Assembly (NCBI GenBank): GCA_036274595.1
Contig: DASUFL010000053.1
Coordinates: 1 to 64,000, forward strand
Reading direction: 5' to 3'
Length of the DNA: 64,000 bases
Origin: WS-9 sp036274595
Lineage (GTDB): Bacteria > Eisenbacteria > RBG-16-71-46 > SZUA-252
Both the position numbers and the translations under genes were made by a program. This document shows positions 42,919-54,015 of the stretch, piece by piece. Below the pieces are notes generated by a model. That model saw only the letters and a program-made list of their open reading frames with translations, had not been told where the DNA came from and did no database searches. Numbering within the stretch: position 1 is the stretch's first letter; every line of letters starts with the position of its first letter.

Positions 42919-45324
42919 ATGACCGATCGACACGGCATTGGGGATCACGCGACGTCGGCATTGGAGCTGCCCGCCGTGCTCGGCGCAATCGCCGGGCGGG
43001 CGCGCTCACAGCCCGGCCGCGAGCGGATCCTCGATCTCGCTCCGCACCGTCGAATCGATCACGCGATCGCCGCGCAGTCGATCTACGCGGACCTCATGGC
43101 CTGCGCCGATCAGGGGGATGCTCCACCCACCGTGGCTCCTCCCGACGTCCGCGTCGAGCTCGAGCGGCTGAGCCGCGAGGGGGCGGCCCTCCGTGGAGAC
43201 GAGCTCTGGAGGCTGAGCGTCCTCCTCGAACAGGCGGCGATGGTGGTCACGTGGCACAGGAAGACGCGCCGCGAGACGCCCGGCCTCGACCGCATGCTCG
43301 CCGGGGTCGATCCCGTCGAAGGGCTCCATCGCGCGATCACCCGCGCGCTCGAGCCGAGCGGCGAGGTGAAGGACGACGCGAGCCCCGAGCTGTCCCGGAT
43401 TCGCAGGCGAATCCGGGGCCTCCGCGAGAAGCTCGCGACCAAGCTCGAGTCGATCCTTCGCTCGCTCGCGACCCCGGAGAGCTTCGTCACGCTGCGCGAG
43501 GGGCGGTACGTCGTCGCCATTCCGTCGTCCAACCGCCGCGCGCTTCCCGGCACGGTGCTCGGGCACTCGGGATCGGGGGCGAGCCTCTTCGTCGAGCCGC
43601 GGGATGCCGCGGACGCCAACAGCGAGCTCTCCGAGCTGGGGCTGGACGAAGCGGCCGAGGTGGACCGCATCCTCCGCGACCTGAGCGCGCGGGCGCACAC
43701 GCACCGCGCGGCGCTCGGGGCCGACTTCGAGGCGCTCGTGCGGCTCGATGCCGCCCAGGCGGTGACGGCCTGGACGCGCGACGGCGATGGCTCGATTCCG
43801 GAGCTGACGGAGGAGCGCCGCATGCGACTCCGCGGCGGGCGGCATCCGCTCCTCGTCGAGCGGCACAGGAAAGGCGAGACCGGCGCGCCGGTGCCTCTCG
43901 ATCTCGAGCTCGATCCGGACACCCGGATGCTCCTCATCACCGGGCCGAACATGGGCGGGAAGACGGTGGCCATGAAGACGGTCGGCCTCCTCTCGCTCCT
44001 CGCCATGGCCGGACTTCCGATCCCGGCCGCGGCGGGAAGCGTGATGCCGTGGCTCGATCGCGTGATCTGCGACATCGGCGACGAGCAGTCGATCCTGGCC
44101 GACGTGAGCACGTTCCTCTCGCACTTGAGGCGCGTGACCGATGCGATCGAGCACGCGACCGAGCGGAGCCTGGTGCTGCTCGACGAGCTCGGGTCGGGCA
44201 CCGATCCGGTCGAGGGCGCGGCGCTGGCCCAGGCGGTGCTCGAGACTCTGCTCCAGCGCGGCGCGCTCACGATCGCGACCACGCATCACGGCATGCTCAA
44301 GACGTTCGCTCACGACACCCCGGGCGTGCGGAACGCGTCGATGGCCTTCGACGAGGAGACGCTCCGGCCCAGGTTCCGGATCGTGGTCGGCATTCCCGGT
44401 GGAAGCCGGGCCATCCAGGTGGCCGAGCGGTACGGGATGGAGCCCAAGGTGCTCGACCGCGCGCGGCAGCTCCTTCCCGAAGGGGAGCGCGATCTCAACA
44501 AGCTCCTCGAGGAGTTGAGCCGGCTTCGCGAGGAGGCGCGCACCGAGCGGGCCGCGCTCGAGCGCGCCACGCTCGACCTCGCCGCGCGCGAGTCGGAGCT
44601 TCGCGAGATGCGGGACCGGCTCGAGTCCGAGCGTCGCGAGCGGAAGCAAGCCGAGCTCGCCGCGCGGAAGGATCTGCTGCGCCAGCTCGAGAACCAGATC
44701 GACGACTACCGGAAGAAGCTCCGCGCGGACAAGAAGGCGACGCCGGAACGGCTCCGCGAAGCGCGCGATCTCGCGAAGGAGATGGAAGCCGAGATCGAGC
44801 GCGAGACGCCCAGGCAGGCGCCCGTGGTTCGCGGCGAGCCCGTGCGTCAGGTCGCCGTGGGCGACCGCGTGTACGTGCCGTCGCTCCAGGCGGACGCCGA
44901 GGTGCTCACGGATCCGGATTCCGACGGCCGCGTCCGGGTGCGAATCGGCGGCGTCACCGCGATGCTCCCGCTCGCGCAGCTCAGGCGCGCCGAGGGCGCG
45001 GCGGGGCCGTCCGCGGCGGGCGCGACGGCCGCGGGACCGGCCACGCCGCGGAAGCATGCCGTCGGGGTCGAGCCGATGGAATCCAGGTCCGAGATCGACG
45101 TCCGCGGACTCGAGACGGACGAGGCGATCCGCGCGGCGGAGCGCTTCCTCGAGGACGCGGTCATGGCCGGGCTCCCGACGGCGCGCATCATCCACGGCAA
45201 GGGAAAGGGAATCCTCCGCGAGCGCATGAAGCACTGGCTCTCGAAGAATTCCCTCGTGAAGGAGTTCCGTCTCGGTGAGATCCGTGAGGGTGGAACGGGC
45301 GTCACGGTGGTGACGCTCGGCTGA
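42919..45324 (+). CDS. mutS2: Endonuclease MutS2
   Basis: MutS2 is a MutS-family ATPase linked to suppression of recombination and ribosome rescue. The 801-residue protein lacks the mismatch-recognition domains of MutS. The ATPase has LLITGPNMGGKTVAMKTVGL (Walker A, ~residue 343), IGDEQSILADVSTFLSHL and LVLLDELGSGTDPVEGAAL (Walker B). A long coiled coil (~520-640) leads to KOW-like VAVGDRVYVPSLQADAEVL and a C-terminal Smr nuclease domain (SEIDVRGLETDEAI, IIHGKGKGILR). The next gene, dnaG, starts 1 base after the stop. Confidence 0.97.
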   Translation: MTDRHGIGDHATSALELPAVLGAIAGRARSQPGRERILDLAPHRRIDHAIAAQSIYADLMACADQGDAPPTVAPPDVRVELERLSREGAALRGDELWRLSVLLEQAAMVVTWHRKTRRETPGLDRMLAGVDPVEGLHRAITRALEPSGEVKDDASPELSRIRRRIRGLREKLATKLESILRSLATPESFVTLREGRYVVAIPSSNRRALPGTVLGHSGSGASLFVEPRDAADANSELSELGLDEAAEVDRILRDLSARAHTHRAALGADFEALVRLDAAQAVTAWTRDGDGSIPELTEERRMRLRGGRHPLLVERHRKGETGAPVPLDLELDPDTRMLLITGPNMGGKTVAMKTVGLLSLLAMAGLPIPAAAGSVMPWLDRVICDIGDEQSILADVSTFLSHLRRVTDAIEHATERSLVLLDELGSGTDPVEGAALAQAVLETLLQRGALTIATTHHGMLKTFAHDTPGVRNASMAFDEETLRPRFRIVVGIPGGSRAIQVAERYGMEPKVLDRARQLLPEGERDLNKLLEELSRLREEARTERAALERATLDLAARESELREMRDRLESERRERKQAELAARKDLLRQLENQIDDYRKKLRADKKATPERLREARDLAKEMEAEIERETPRQAPVVRGEPVRQVAVGDRVYVPSLQADAEVLTDPDSDGRVRVRIGGVTAMLPLAQLRRAEGAAGPSAAGATAAGPATPRKHAVGVEPMESRSEIDVRGLETDEAIRAAERFLEDAVMAGLPTARIIHGKGKGILRERMKHWLSKNSLVKEFRLGEIREGGTGVTVVTLG

Positions 45325-45325
45325 C

Positions 45326-47179
45326 ATGACGACGACACGCACACCGCAGGAAGCGAAGGAAGAGGTCCGGAACGCGATCGACATCGCGCAGGTGATCGGC
45401 GAGCGCGTGCCGCTCCGCCGTGCCGGGCGCACGTGGAAAGGGCTCTGCCCGTTCCACGCGGAGAAGACCCCGTCCTTCACCGTGAATCCCGAGCGGCAGA
45501 TCTGGCACTGCTTCGGCTGCAGCAAGGGAGGCGACGTCTTCGCGTTCCTGATGGAGATCGACAAGGTCACCTTCCCCGAGGCGCTCCAGGCGCTCGCGGA
45601 GCGGGCCGGGATCGATCTCCCGCGCTCGGAGGCGACCGCCGGGGACAAGCGGCGCGACCGGCTCTACCAGGCCACCTCGCTCGCGAAGGACTTCTTCGAG
45701 GCGAACCTCTACTCGGAGGCGGGCGCGCAGGCGCGGCAGTATCTCGCCGGGCGCGGGTTCGACCGGCCCATGCTCGAGCGATTCCACATCGGGTATGCGC
45801 CGGCCGGATGGGACGGACTCAAGACCGCGCTCGGGAAGCTGCTGCCGATCGAAGTGCTGGAGGAGGCGGGACTCGTCGTGCGGCGCGGAGACGGGGGTCA
45901 CTACGACCGCTTCCGGAGCCGGATCACGTTCCCCATCGAGATCGCGGCCGGGCGGCTCGCGGGCTTCGGCGCGCGCGCGGTGGATCCCGAGGACACGCCG
46001 AAATATCTCAACTCTCCGGAGTCCCCGATCTATCGAAAGGGCAGCGTCCTCTTCGGGCTGACGCTCGCGCGGACGGCGATCCGCGAGAAGCGTCAGGTCC
46101 TCGTGTGCGAGGGCAACCTGGACGTCGTCCGGCTCCACGCCATGGGATTCGCGCACTCGGTCTGCACGTCGGGGACGGCGCTCACCATCGACCAGGCGCG
46201 CGCGCTCGCGCGGTTCGACGCCGCGGCCATCCTCGTCTACGACGGGGACGACGCCGGCATCCGCGCCGCGGACCGCGCGCTCGAGCCCATGCTCGCGGCC
46301 GGGCTCCAGGTGAGCATCCTGCTTCTGCCGGAAGGGGAGGATCCCGACTCGTATCTGCTCCAGCACGGCTCCCAGGCGTTCGCCGGGCTCATCGAGGGGG
46401 CCATGGATCCGGCCGCGTTCCTCGCCACCGCGCGGCTCTCGGCGCCCGGCGCGAACCCGACCCAGGAAGCCCGGGTAAAGCGATACGTGGAGCTGCTCGG
46501 CCGGGTGGAGGATCCGGTGCGGCGGCGGCTCATGGTCCGCCGGGGCGCCGTGGCCTTCGGGGTCGAAGAAGACGTGCTTCTCGAGGCTTTGGGGCGTAAG
46601 AAGGGTGTCGGCAGGCGGCCCATGGCGCCCCGGGCGGCAGCCCCGGCACCGGCGGTCCCAGCGGAAGGGCCGGCCGGGCGCCCGACGCCCCGTTCCGAGG
46701 GAACCGAGGTCCCCGAGGTCATCGATCCGATCGAGCGGGAGCTGGCCGCGCGCTGCCTCACCGAGGATGGCGCCGTCGTCGAAGTGGCCCTGAACGGGGG
46801 AGTGAGCTGCTTCCGGAGCAAGAACTTACGCGCCCTGCTGTCGGATTGGCTCACGATGGGCCGGGCCCCCTTGCCGGAGGAGCTCAAGGCTCTGGAATCC
46901 CTGGACAGCCTGGCCCGCTCGCTCCTCGCGGAGCATCCGGTCGAGGAGGGGGCGTCGGACGAGACGGCCCGGAAGGTGGCCCGGCAGCTCCTCCAGCGGC
47001 TCGAGGAGCGTCGAATCAAGGCCTCGCTGGCCGAGCTGGACCGGGCCATCCGGCAGGCGGAGCGATCCCGGGAAGGGGACCTCGACCGGCTGGTGGCCGA
47101 ACGGAGGGATCTCGCATCCAAGCTACATAGTGGTAACTCGTTTCAAGACCAACGCCGCAACCACCCGGCGGCTTCGTAA
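45326..47179 (+). CDS. dnaG: DNA primase
   Basis: The enzyme synthesises RNA primers for chromosome replication. The 617-residue protein has the CHC2 zinc-binding domain (LCPFHAEKTPSF to IWHCFGCSKGGDVF, ~residues 40-70) and the RNAP basic region with GRLAGFGARAVDPEDTPKYL. The Toprim core has VLVCEGNLDVVRLHAMG (catalytic Glu; usually EGYMD, here EGNLD) and ILVYDGDDAGIRAADRAL. The C-terminal ~150 residues after a Pro/Ala-rich linker are a DnaB-interaction-like helical domain. The expected partner rpoD follows. Confidence 0.97.
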   Translation: MTTTRTPQEAKEEVRNAIDIAQVIGERVPLRRAGRTWKGLCPFHAEKTPSFTVNPERQIWHCFGCSKGGDVFAFLMEIDKVTFPEALQALAERAGIDLPRSEATAGDKRRDRLYQATSLAKDFFEANLYSEAGAQARQYLAGRGFDRPMLERFHIGYAPAGWDGLKTALGKLLPIEVLEEAGLVVRRGDGGHYDRFRSRITFPIEIAAGRLAGFGARAVDPEDTPKYLNSPESPIYRKGSVLFGLTLARTAIREKRQVLVCEGNLDVVRLHAMGFAHSVCTSGTALTIDQARALARFDAAAILVYDGDDAGIRAADRALEPMLAAGLQVSILLLPEGEDPDSYLLQHGSQAFAGLIEGAMDPAAFLATARLSAPGANPTQEARVKRYVELLGRVEDPVRRRLMVRRGAVAFGVEEDVLLEALGRKKGVGRRPMAPRAAAPAPAVPAEGPAGRPTPRSEGTEVPEVIDPIERELAARCLTEDGAVVEVALNGGVSCFRSKNLRALLSDWLTMGRAPLPEELKALESLDSLARSLLAEHPVEEGASDETARKVARQLLQRLEERRIKASLAELDRAIRQAERSREGDLDRLVAERRDLASKLHSGNSFQDQRRNHPAAS

Positions 47180-47221
47180 GGGCTCGGGCGGAATCACCAC
47201 GAACGAAGGAGACGTCACCGG

Positions 47222-48967
<1,746 letters not shown>

Positions 48968-48981
48968 GCGACCGCCGCGTC

Positions 48982-49011
48982 TTGACCCTCGCGGACGGGC
49001 GATGCTACGCT
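48982..49011 (+). promoter_or_regulatory. Sigma-70 type promoter for tRNA genes
   Basis: TTGACC, 18 bases, TACGCT, located 40 bases before the next tRNA. It has the same layout as the promoter of tRNA-Phe. Confidence 0.65.
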
Positions 49012-49051
49012 GCGCGGCTCAGGTCCTCGGAACGAACCAAGAAGGGCATTC

Positions 49052-49125
49052 GGGCCCATAGCTCAGCTGGTGAGAGCATCCGGCTCATAACCGGACGGTC
49101 CTTGGTTCAAGTCCAAGTGGGCCCA
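49052..49125 (+). tRNA. tRNA with CAT anticodon (elongator Met or Ile2)
   Basis: Cloverleaf with acceptor GGGCCCA/TGGGCCC, D-arm TAGCTCAGCTGGTGAGAGC, anticodon stem-loop CCGGC-TCATAAC-CGG with CAT, and T-loop TTCAAGT. The CCA end is not encoded (ATGT follows), unlike the other tRNAs here. The GGGCCCA acceptor occurs in both elongator tRNA-Met and lysidine-modified tRNA-Ile2, so identity is open. It is not an initiator tRNA, since the anticodon stem lacks three G-C pairs in the required pattern. Confidence 0.9.
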
Positions 49126-49192
49126 TGTGCCGCAATCATCACCACGACGTCGTGCGCGGAGCCTCACGGCTCCGCCATCGAATCACCCTCGG

Positions 49193-49268
49193 GGGCGGTT
49201 AGCTCAGTTGGGAGAGCGCTGGTATCACAAGCCAGAGGTCGCAGGTTCAATCCCTGCACCGCCCACCA
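49193..49268 (+). tRNA. tRNA-Val (CAC)
   Basis: Cloverleaf with acceptor GGGCGGT/ACCGCCC, D-arm TAGCTCAGTTGGGAGAGC, anticodon stem-loop CTGGT-ATCACAA-GCCAG with CAC (reads GTG), T-loop TTCAATC, and encoded CCA. Confidence 0.95.
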
Positions 49269-49328
49269 TGGACCCGGAGCCGACCCTGCGATGGGGCTCG
49301 GCCGAGGCCGGGCCCCACGACCCCGCAC

Positions 49329-49360
49329 GGGGAGCGCGGACGAACGCGCTCCCCGTTTTT
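49329..49360 (+). terminator. Strong intrinsic terminator directly before a ribosome site
   Basis: A perfect 10-bp stem GGGGAGCGCG/CGCGCTCCCC with loop GACGAA, followed by GTTTTT and CTTT. It is the best terminator in the window and ends tRNA transcription. CCCC at 49321-49324 can pair instead with GGGG at 49329-49332, an alternative hairpin that would break the terminator stem. The ribosome site of the next gene begins 5 bases later. Confidence 0.92.
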
Positions 49361-49375
49361 CTTTGGAGGTGAACG

Positions 49376-50092
49376 TTGCTCCCTGAACTCGATGCGCTGC
49401 TCGCGCTGCAGCGCCAGGACTCGCTTCTCTTGGAAGCGCGACGGAAACGCGATGACATCCCGAGGCGCAAGGAGCTGCTCCGGCTCCAGGTGAATCAAGC
49501 GAAGGCCGAGCTGGAGCAGGCCAAGAAGGAGCTCGAGCAGGCGCGGATCGTACGCCGCGCTGCGGAGAAGGACGTGGAAGGGCTCACGGCCGACTCCGTG
49601 AAGCTCGAGCGACAGCTCCACGACGTGAAGACGAACAAGGAATACCAGGCGATCCTCCACGAGATCGAAGGGATCAAGTCGAAGCGCTCGGACTACGAGA
49701 CGCGGATCCTCGAATCCTTCGAGCGCGAGGAGAACTTGACCGCCGGGGTGAAGGCGGCGGAGAAAAGGGTCGCCGGCGAGGAGGCGAAGCTCAAGCAGGG
49801 GGAGGAAGATCTGGCGCGCGAGGCAGCCGAGATCGACCAGCGGGTCCATTCGATGACGGCCGATCGCGACGCGATCAAGCCGCGCGTTCCCGCCGCGCTC
49901 CTGAGCCGGTATGATCGATTGCTCGGCGCGCGGGACGGGGTCGCGGTGGCGGAGATCAAGAAGGGCGCCTGCGGGGCGTGCTTCAAAGGGCTCACGCCGC
50001 ACGCGCTCCAGGAGGCCCGCCGCGGCGATCAAATCAAGGTCTGCGAGGCCTGCGGCCGCATCCTAATCATGACCGAGGCCTCGGTGACGTAG
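49376..50092 (+). CDS. Coiled-coil zinc ribbon protein (CT398/CdsZ-like)
   Basis: The 238-residue protein consists of a long antiparallel coiled coil (residues ~5-185; heptads such as AKAELEQAKKELEQARIV) and a C-terminal zinc ribbon with CGACFKGLTPHAL and KVCEACGRILIM, two CxxC pairs. This is the C4-type zinc ribbon family whose Chlamydia member CT398 binds sigma-54 and a secretion ATPase regulator. Whether it does so here is unknown, although sigma-54-type promoters occur in this window. The start is TTG because GGAGG sits 6 bases upstream and the family N-terminus (LPELDALLALQRQDS) begins there. Confidence 0.9.
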   Translation: MLPELDALLALQRQDSLLLEARRKRDDIPRRKELLRLQVNQAKAELEQAKKELEQARIVRRAAEKDVEGLTADSVKLERQLHDVKTNKEYQAILHEIEGIKSKRSDYETRILESFEREENLTAGVKAAEKRVAGEEAKLKQGEEDLAREAAEIDQRVHSMTADRDAIKPRVPAALLSRYDRLLGARDGVAVAEIKKGACGACFKGLTPHALQEARRGDQIKVCEACGRILIMTEASVT

Positions 50093-50110
50093 GCCGTCCC
50101 GGCCTCGCTC

Positions 50111-51976
50111 GTGGCCCGGCCGCCGGCGCCCATGGCGCCCCGGCCGGTCGTCGGTTCCGACCCCAGCCGCAACGGAGTTTCGGCCATTCGCGTTCTTCGT
50201 CAGTTATTGCCCTATCTCAAGAGGCACAAGGCCGCGCTCGTCTTCGGCGCGATCTCGGTGCTGCTCACCAACCTGTTCCAGGTCTGGTCGCCGTGGCTCG
50301 TCCGCCGGGCGGTGGATCACCTCCAGCACGGCGTCACGCAGGGGACGGTGCTGAGGGACGCGGGGCTCATCCTGCTCGCCGTCACGCTCCAGGGCATCTT
50401 CCTCTTCATCATGCGCATGACCGTGATCCGCGCGTCGCGCACGATGGAGTACGAGCTTCGAAACGATCTCTTCGCCCACGTGGCGCGGCTGCCCGCGGAG
50501 ACCTACCGCCGGTGGAAGGTGGGGGACCTCCTCTCGCGCGCCACCAACGACCTCGACGCGGTCCGCAACTTCCTCGGCCCGGGCATCATGTACTTCGCCA
50601 ACACGCTCGTCATGTTCGTGATGGCGGTCACCTTGATGCTCCGGATCGACGTGAAGCTGACGCTCGTCTCCTTGATCCCGCTCCCCATCCTGTCGTTCGT
50701 GGTGGCGCGGCTTGGCGGCACCCTTCACAAGCTCTACGAGTCGATCCAGGCGCAGTTCTCGACGATGACCGCGAAGGCGCAGGAGACCTTGTCCGGGATT
50801 CGCGTCGTGAAGGCGCACGTGGAGGAGGAAGGGGAATACGAGGCGTTCCGGAAGATCCACGAGACGTACCTCGACGAGAACCGGAAGATGATCCGGCTCT
50901 GGGCCATGATGTGGCCGATGATGTCGCTCCTCGGCGGGATCGCCGGCGCGATCGTCCTGTCGGTGGGCGGCGCGCTCGTCGTGCGCGGGACGATCACCCT
51001 CGGCGAGATGGTCGCCTTCCAGATCTACCTCGCCATGCTCATCTGGCCGATGATCGCGCTCGGCTGGGTCTCGAACCTCTTCCAGCGTGGCGCCGCGTCG
51101 ATGACCCGGATCCAGGTCGTGCTCGATCTCCCGATCGAGGGTGACGTGGACCCGCCCGGCGTGGAGCCGGTGCCTGGTGCGCGGCAGCCGCGCGCGGTGG
51201 CCATGGGCTCGCCGCCCGCGTTCGACGGCTCGATCGAGTTTCGAGCCGTCGGCTATCGCTACCCGGAGACCGAGCGCTGGGTCCTGCGCGGCTTGGATCT
51301 TCGCGTGAAGCCAGGCGAGTCCGTGGCGCTCGTGGGGCGGACCGGGGCCGGCAAGACGACGCTGCTGCATCTCGTCGAGCGGCTGTTCGAGCCGACGGAA
51401 GGCGTGGTGCTGCTCGGCGGCGTTCCCGCCTCGGAGTGGCCGCGCCGCGCTTTGAGGCGCTCGCTCGGGATCGTGCCGCAGGAGAGCTTCCTCTTCTCCG
51501 ACACCATCCGCGCGAACATCGGCTTCGGATTCGACGACGGCGAGGCCGCGCCCGATGCCGAAGCGGTGGCGCGCCAGGCTGGACTCGGCTCCGATCTCTC
51601 GCAGTTCCCGCAGGGACTCGAGACCCTGATCGGCGAGCGCGGCATCACGCTCTCGGGCGGACAGAAGCAGCGCGTTGCCTTGGCGCGCGCGCTGGCGCTT
51701 GGGCGGCGCGCGCTGATCCTCGACGACGCGTTTGCCAGCGTGGACCCCGGCACCGAGGAGGAGATTCTCGAGACGCTGTTCGGTCTCCCGACCAAGCCGA
51801 CCATTCTCTTGGCGACACACCGGCGCTCCGCCCTGCTGCGCGTGGATCGCGTGGTCGTGCTGGACGAGGGGAAGATCGTCGCGAGCGGCACGCACGAGGA
51901 GCTCCTTCGCGCGGGCGGGCTCTACGCCGATCTCTATCACGAGGAAGAGGTCGTGGAAGAGCTGGAGGCGCTCTAA
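50111..51976 (+). CDS. ABC exporter subunit with degenerate Walker B (heterodimer subunit 1)
   Basis: The 621-residue half-transporter has a six-helix exporter domain (~30-340) and a nucleotide-binding domain with Walker A GRTGAGKTT (~409), Q-loop IVPQESFLFS and a canonical signature LSGGQKQR. Walker B is LILDDAFASVD (~536), with Asp instead of the catalytic Glu, and the H-loop is LLATHRRS. In heterodimeric exporters such as TM287/288 and BmrCD, one subunit carries this Glu-to-Asp change. The partner overlaps the stop by 1 base. GTG start without a clear ribosome site; ATG 50132 is an alternative. The substrate is unknown; the family often exports drugs or lipids. Confidence 0.93.
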   Translation: MARPPAPMAPRPVVGSDPSRNGVSAIRVLRQLLPYLKRHKAALVFGAISVLLTNLFQVWSPWLVRRAVDHLQHGVTQGTVLRDAGLILLAVTLQGIFLFIMRMTVIRASRTMEYELRNDLFAHVARLPAETYRRWKVGDLLSRATNDLDAVRNFLGPGIMYFANTLVMFVMAVTLMLRIDVKLTLVSLIPLPILSFVVARLGGTLHKLYESIQAQFSTMTAKAQETLSGIRVVKAHVEEEGEYEAFRKIHETYLDENRKMIRLWAMMWPMMSLLGGIAGAIVLSVGGALVVRGTITLGEMVAFQIYLAMLIWPMIALGWVSNLFQRGAASMTRIQVVLDLPIEGDVDPPGVEPVPGARQPRAVAMGSPPAFDGSIEFRAVGYRYPETERWVLRGLDLRVKPGESVALVGRTGAGKTTLLHLVERLFEPTEGVVLLGGVPASEWPRRALRRSLGIVPQESFLFSDTIRANIGFGFDDGEAAPDAEAVARQAGLGSDLSQFPQGLETLIGERGITLSGGQKQRVALARALALGRRALILDDAFASVDPGTEEEILETLFGLPTKPTILLATHRRSALLRVDRVVVLDEGKIVASGTHEELLRAGGLYADLYHEEEVVEELEAL

Positions 51977-54015
51977 TGGCCGGCCCCTGGGGATCCGCGG
52001 CGGACGACGTCGACGCGCAGGGCGCGATCTACGATCGACGCCTCGCCGGACGTCTGCTCCACTTCCTCAAGCCGTACAAGAAGGAGGTCCTGGTCTCGGT
52101 CCTCCTGCTCGCGGTGCTGTCGGTGCTGGAAATCGCCGGCCCCTACCTGACCAAAGTCGCGATCGACACCTACGTGAAGCCCGCCGCGCCCGGCGTCGGC
52201 GCGGCCGCGGCGGCCGAGGCGGGGACGAAGCTGGGCTGGCTCGCCCGGATGCTCCCGCACGACACGGTTCAGGGGCTCCTCTTCCTGGCCGTGGGATACG
52301 TCCTGGTGCTCGCGGTCGCGTTCGGGCTTCGCTACTGGCAGACCTACACCATGTCGATGGTGGGGCAGCGGGCCATGCAGGATCTTAGGCTCACGATCTT
52401 CCGCCATCTCGGAACGCTGTCGGCGTCGTACTACGACACGCGGCCGGTGGGGCGCATCCTCACCAGGGTCACGCAGGACGTCGCGGTGCTGAACGAATTG
52501 TTCGCGCAGGGCGTCGTCGCGGTGATCGGCGACATCTTCCTCCTGGTAGGCATCGTGGGGGCGATGCTCTGGCTCGACTGGAAGCTCGCGCTCGTGACGC
52601 TGACCACCGTGCCTCTGTTGGTGGTGGCGACGGCGGTGTTCCGCGCGAAGGTCCGCGTGTCCTACCGGCGCGTGCGCACCCGGCTGGCACGGCTGAACGG
52701 CTTCCTCCAGGAACATCTTCAGGGGCTCGACATCCTGAAGGTCTTCAACGTCGAAGCCAAGGAGACGCGGAAGTTCGACCAGGCGAACCGCGATCACTAC
52801 CTCGCGCACCTGGAGAACATGTTCCACTATGCGGTTTTCTTCCCGACGGTGGAGCTGATCGGCTCGATCGGGCTGGCGCTGATCCTCTGGTACGGCGGGC
52901 TCGGGATCTTGAAGGGCGCGGTCACGTTCGGCGTGGTCGTCGCGTTCATCCAGTACGTGGATCGCTTCTACCAGCCCGTGCGGGACCTGAGCGAGAAGTA
53001 CAACGTCTTCCAGTCGGCGATGGTCGCGTCGGAGCGGATCTTCGAGCTCCTGGACACGCCGCCGGCGGTGCCGGTGGCGGAGTCGCCGCGCGAGGTCGGC
53101 CGGTTGAAGGGCGAGGTCGAGTTCGATCACGTCTGGTTTGCCTACAAGGACGAGGATTTTGTGCTCCGCGATCTCTCGTTCAAGGTGCGCCCTGGGGAGA
53201 AGGTGGCCTTGGTGGGCGCCACCGGGGCGGGGAAGACCTCGATCGCCAGCTTGATGACACGGTTCTACGAATTCCAGAAGGGCTCGATCCGGGTCGACGG
53301 CGTCGACATCCGCGAGATCGACGAGAAGGGACTGCGGCGTCAGATCGGGCTCGTGCTGCAGGACGTGTTCTTGTTCGCGGGCACGGTGCGGGAGAACATC
53401 GCGTTCGGCGCGCGCGGCGGAGACCCCGGCGCCGTGGACCGTGCGCTGGCCGAGGTCGGCGGGGACCGGTTGCACGCGCGACTGCCGAAGGGCCTCGAAG
53501 AGGACGTGGGGGAGCGCGGCGCCTACTTCTCGATGGGCGAGCGGCAGATCCTCGCTTTCGCCCGCGCGCTTCACTACGACCCGAGCATTCTGATTTTGGA
53601 CGAAGCGACCTCGGCAGTGGACATCGAGACCGAGCGCGTGATCCAGGCGGCATTGCGGCGGCTCTTGCAGGGGCGGACGTCGTTGGTCATCGCGCACCGG
53701 TTGAGCACGATCCTCGACGCCGATCGCATTCTCGTGATGCACAAGGGCGAGCTTCGGGAGCAGGGGACGCATACGGAGCTGCTCGCGCGCGGCGGAATCT
53801 ACAAGCGGCTCTACGAGCTCCAGTATTCGAAGCAGAAGCCGGTCGAGGTCGGCGTCGCCGCCGATGGCGACCGGAGGCGCGATGACGAGTGGGATAGCGC
53901 CGGACTGAGCGACGACGCCGCGGGTCCTGGACCGGGTGACGACGGTGCGGGTGTCCGCCGCGCCATCGAGGATGACGGCGAGCGCGAGCCCGCGCGATCG
54001 CGGGGAACCGAGTGA
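51976..54015 (+). CDS. ABC exporter subunit with non-canonical signature motif (heterodimer subunit 2)
   Basis: The 679-residue half-transporter has an exporter domain (~30-340, with a ~25-residue Ala-rich external loop) and a nucleotide-binding domain with Walker A GATGAGKTS (~414), LVLQDVFLFAG (Q-loop), canonical Walker B ILILDEATSAVD (~540) and VIAHRLSTI (H-loop). The signature is FSMGERQ rather than LSGGQ. Paired with the Asp-type Walker B of subunit 1, this gives one consensus and one degenerate ATP site, as in known heterodimeric exporters. The last ~70 residues are Asp/Gly/Arg-rich and not conserved. It overlaps the next gene by 4 bases. Confidence 0.93.
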   Translation: MAGPWGSAADDVDAQGAIYDRRLAGRLLHFLKPYKKEVLVSVLLLAVLSVLEIAGPYLTKVAIDTYVKPAAPGVGAAAAAEAGTKLGWLARMLPHDTVQGLLFLAVGYVLVLAVAFGLRYWQTYTMSMVGQRAMQDLRLTIFRHLGTLSASYYDTRPVGRILTRVTQDVAVLNELFAQGVVAVIGDIFLLVGIVGAMLWLDWKLALVTLTTVPLLVVATAVFRAKVRVSYRRVRTRLARLNGFLQEHLQGLDILKVFNVEAKETRKFDQANRDHYLAHLENMFHYAVFFPTVELIGSIGLALILWYGGLGILKGAVTFGVVVAFIQYVDRFYQPVRDLSEKYNVFQSAMVASERIFELLDTPPAVPVAESPREVGRLKGEVEFDHVWFAYKDEDFVLRDLSFKVRPGEKVALVGATGAGKTSIASLMTRFYEFQKGSIRVDGVDIREIDEKGLRRQIGLVLQDVFLFAGTVRENIAFGARGGDPGAVDRALAEVGGDRLHARLPKGLEEDVGERGAYFSMGERQILAFARALHYDPSILILDEATSAVDIETERVIQAALRRLLQGRTSLVIAHRLSTILDADRILVMHKGELREQGTHTELLARGGIYKRLYELQYSKQKPVEVGVAADGDRRRDDEWDSAGLSDDAAGPGPGDDGAGVRRAIEDDGEREPARSRGTE

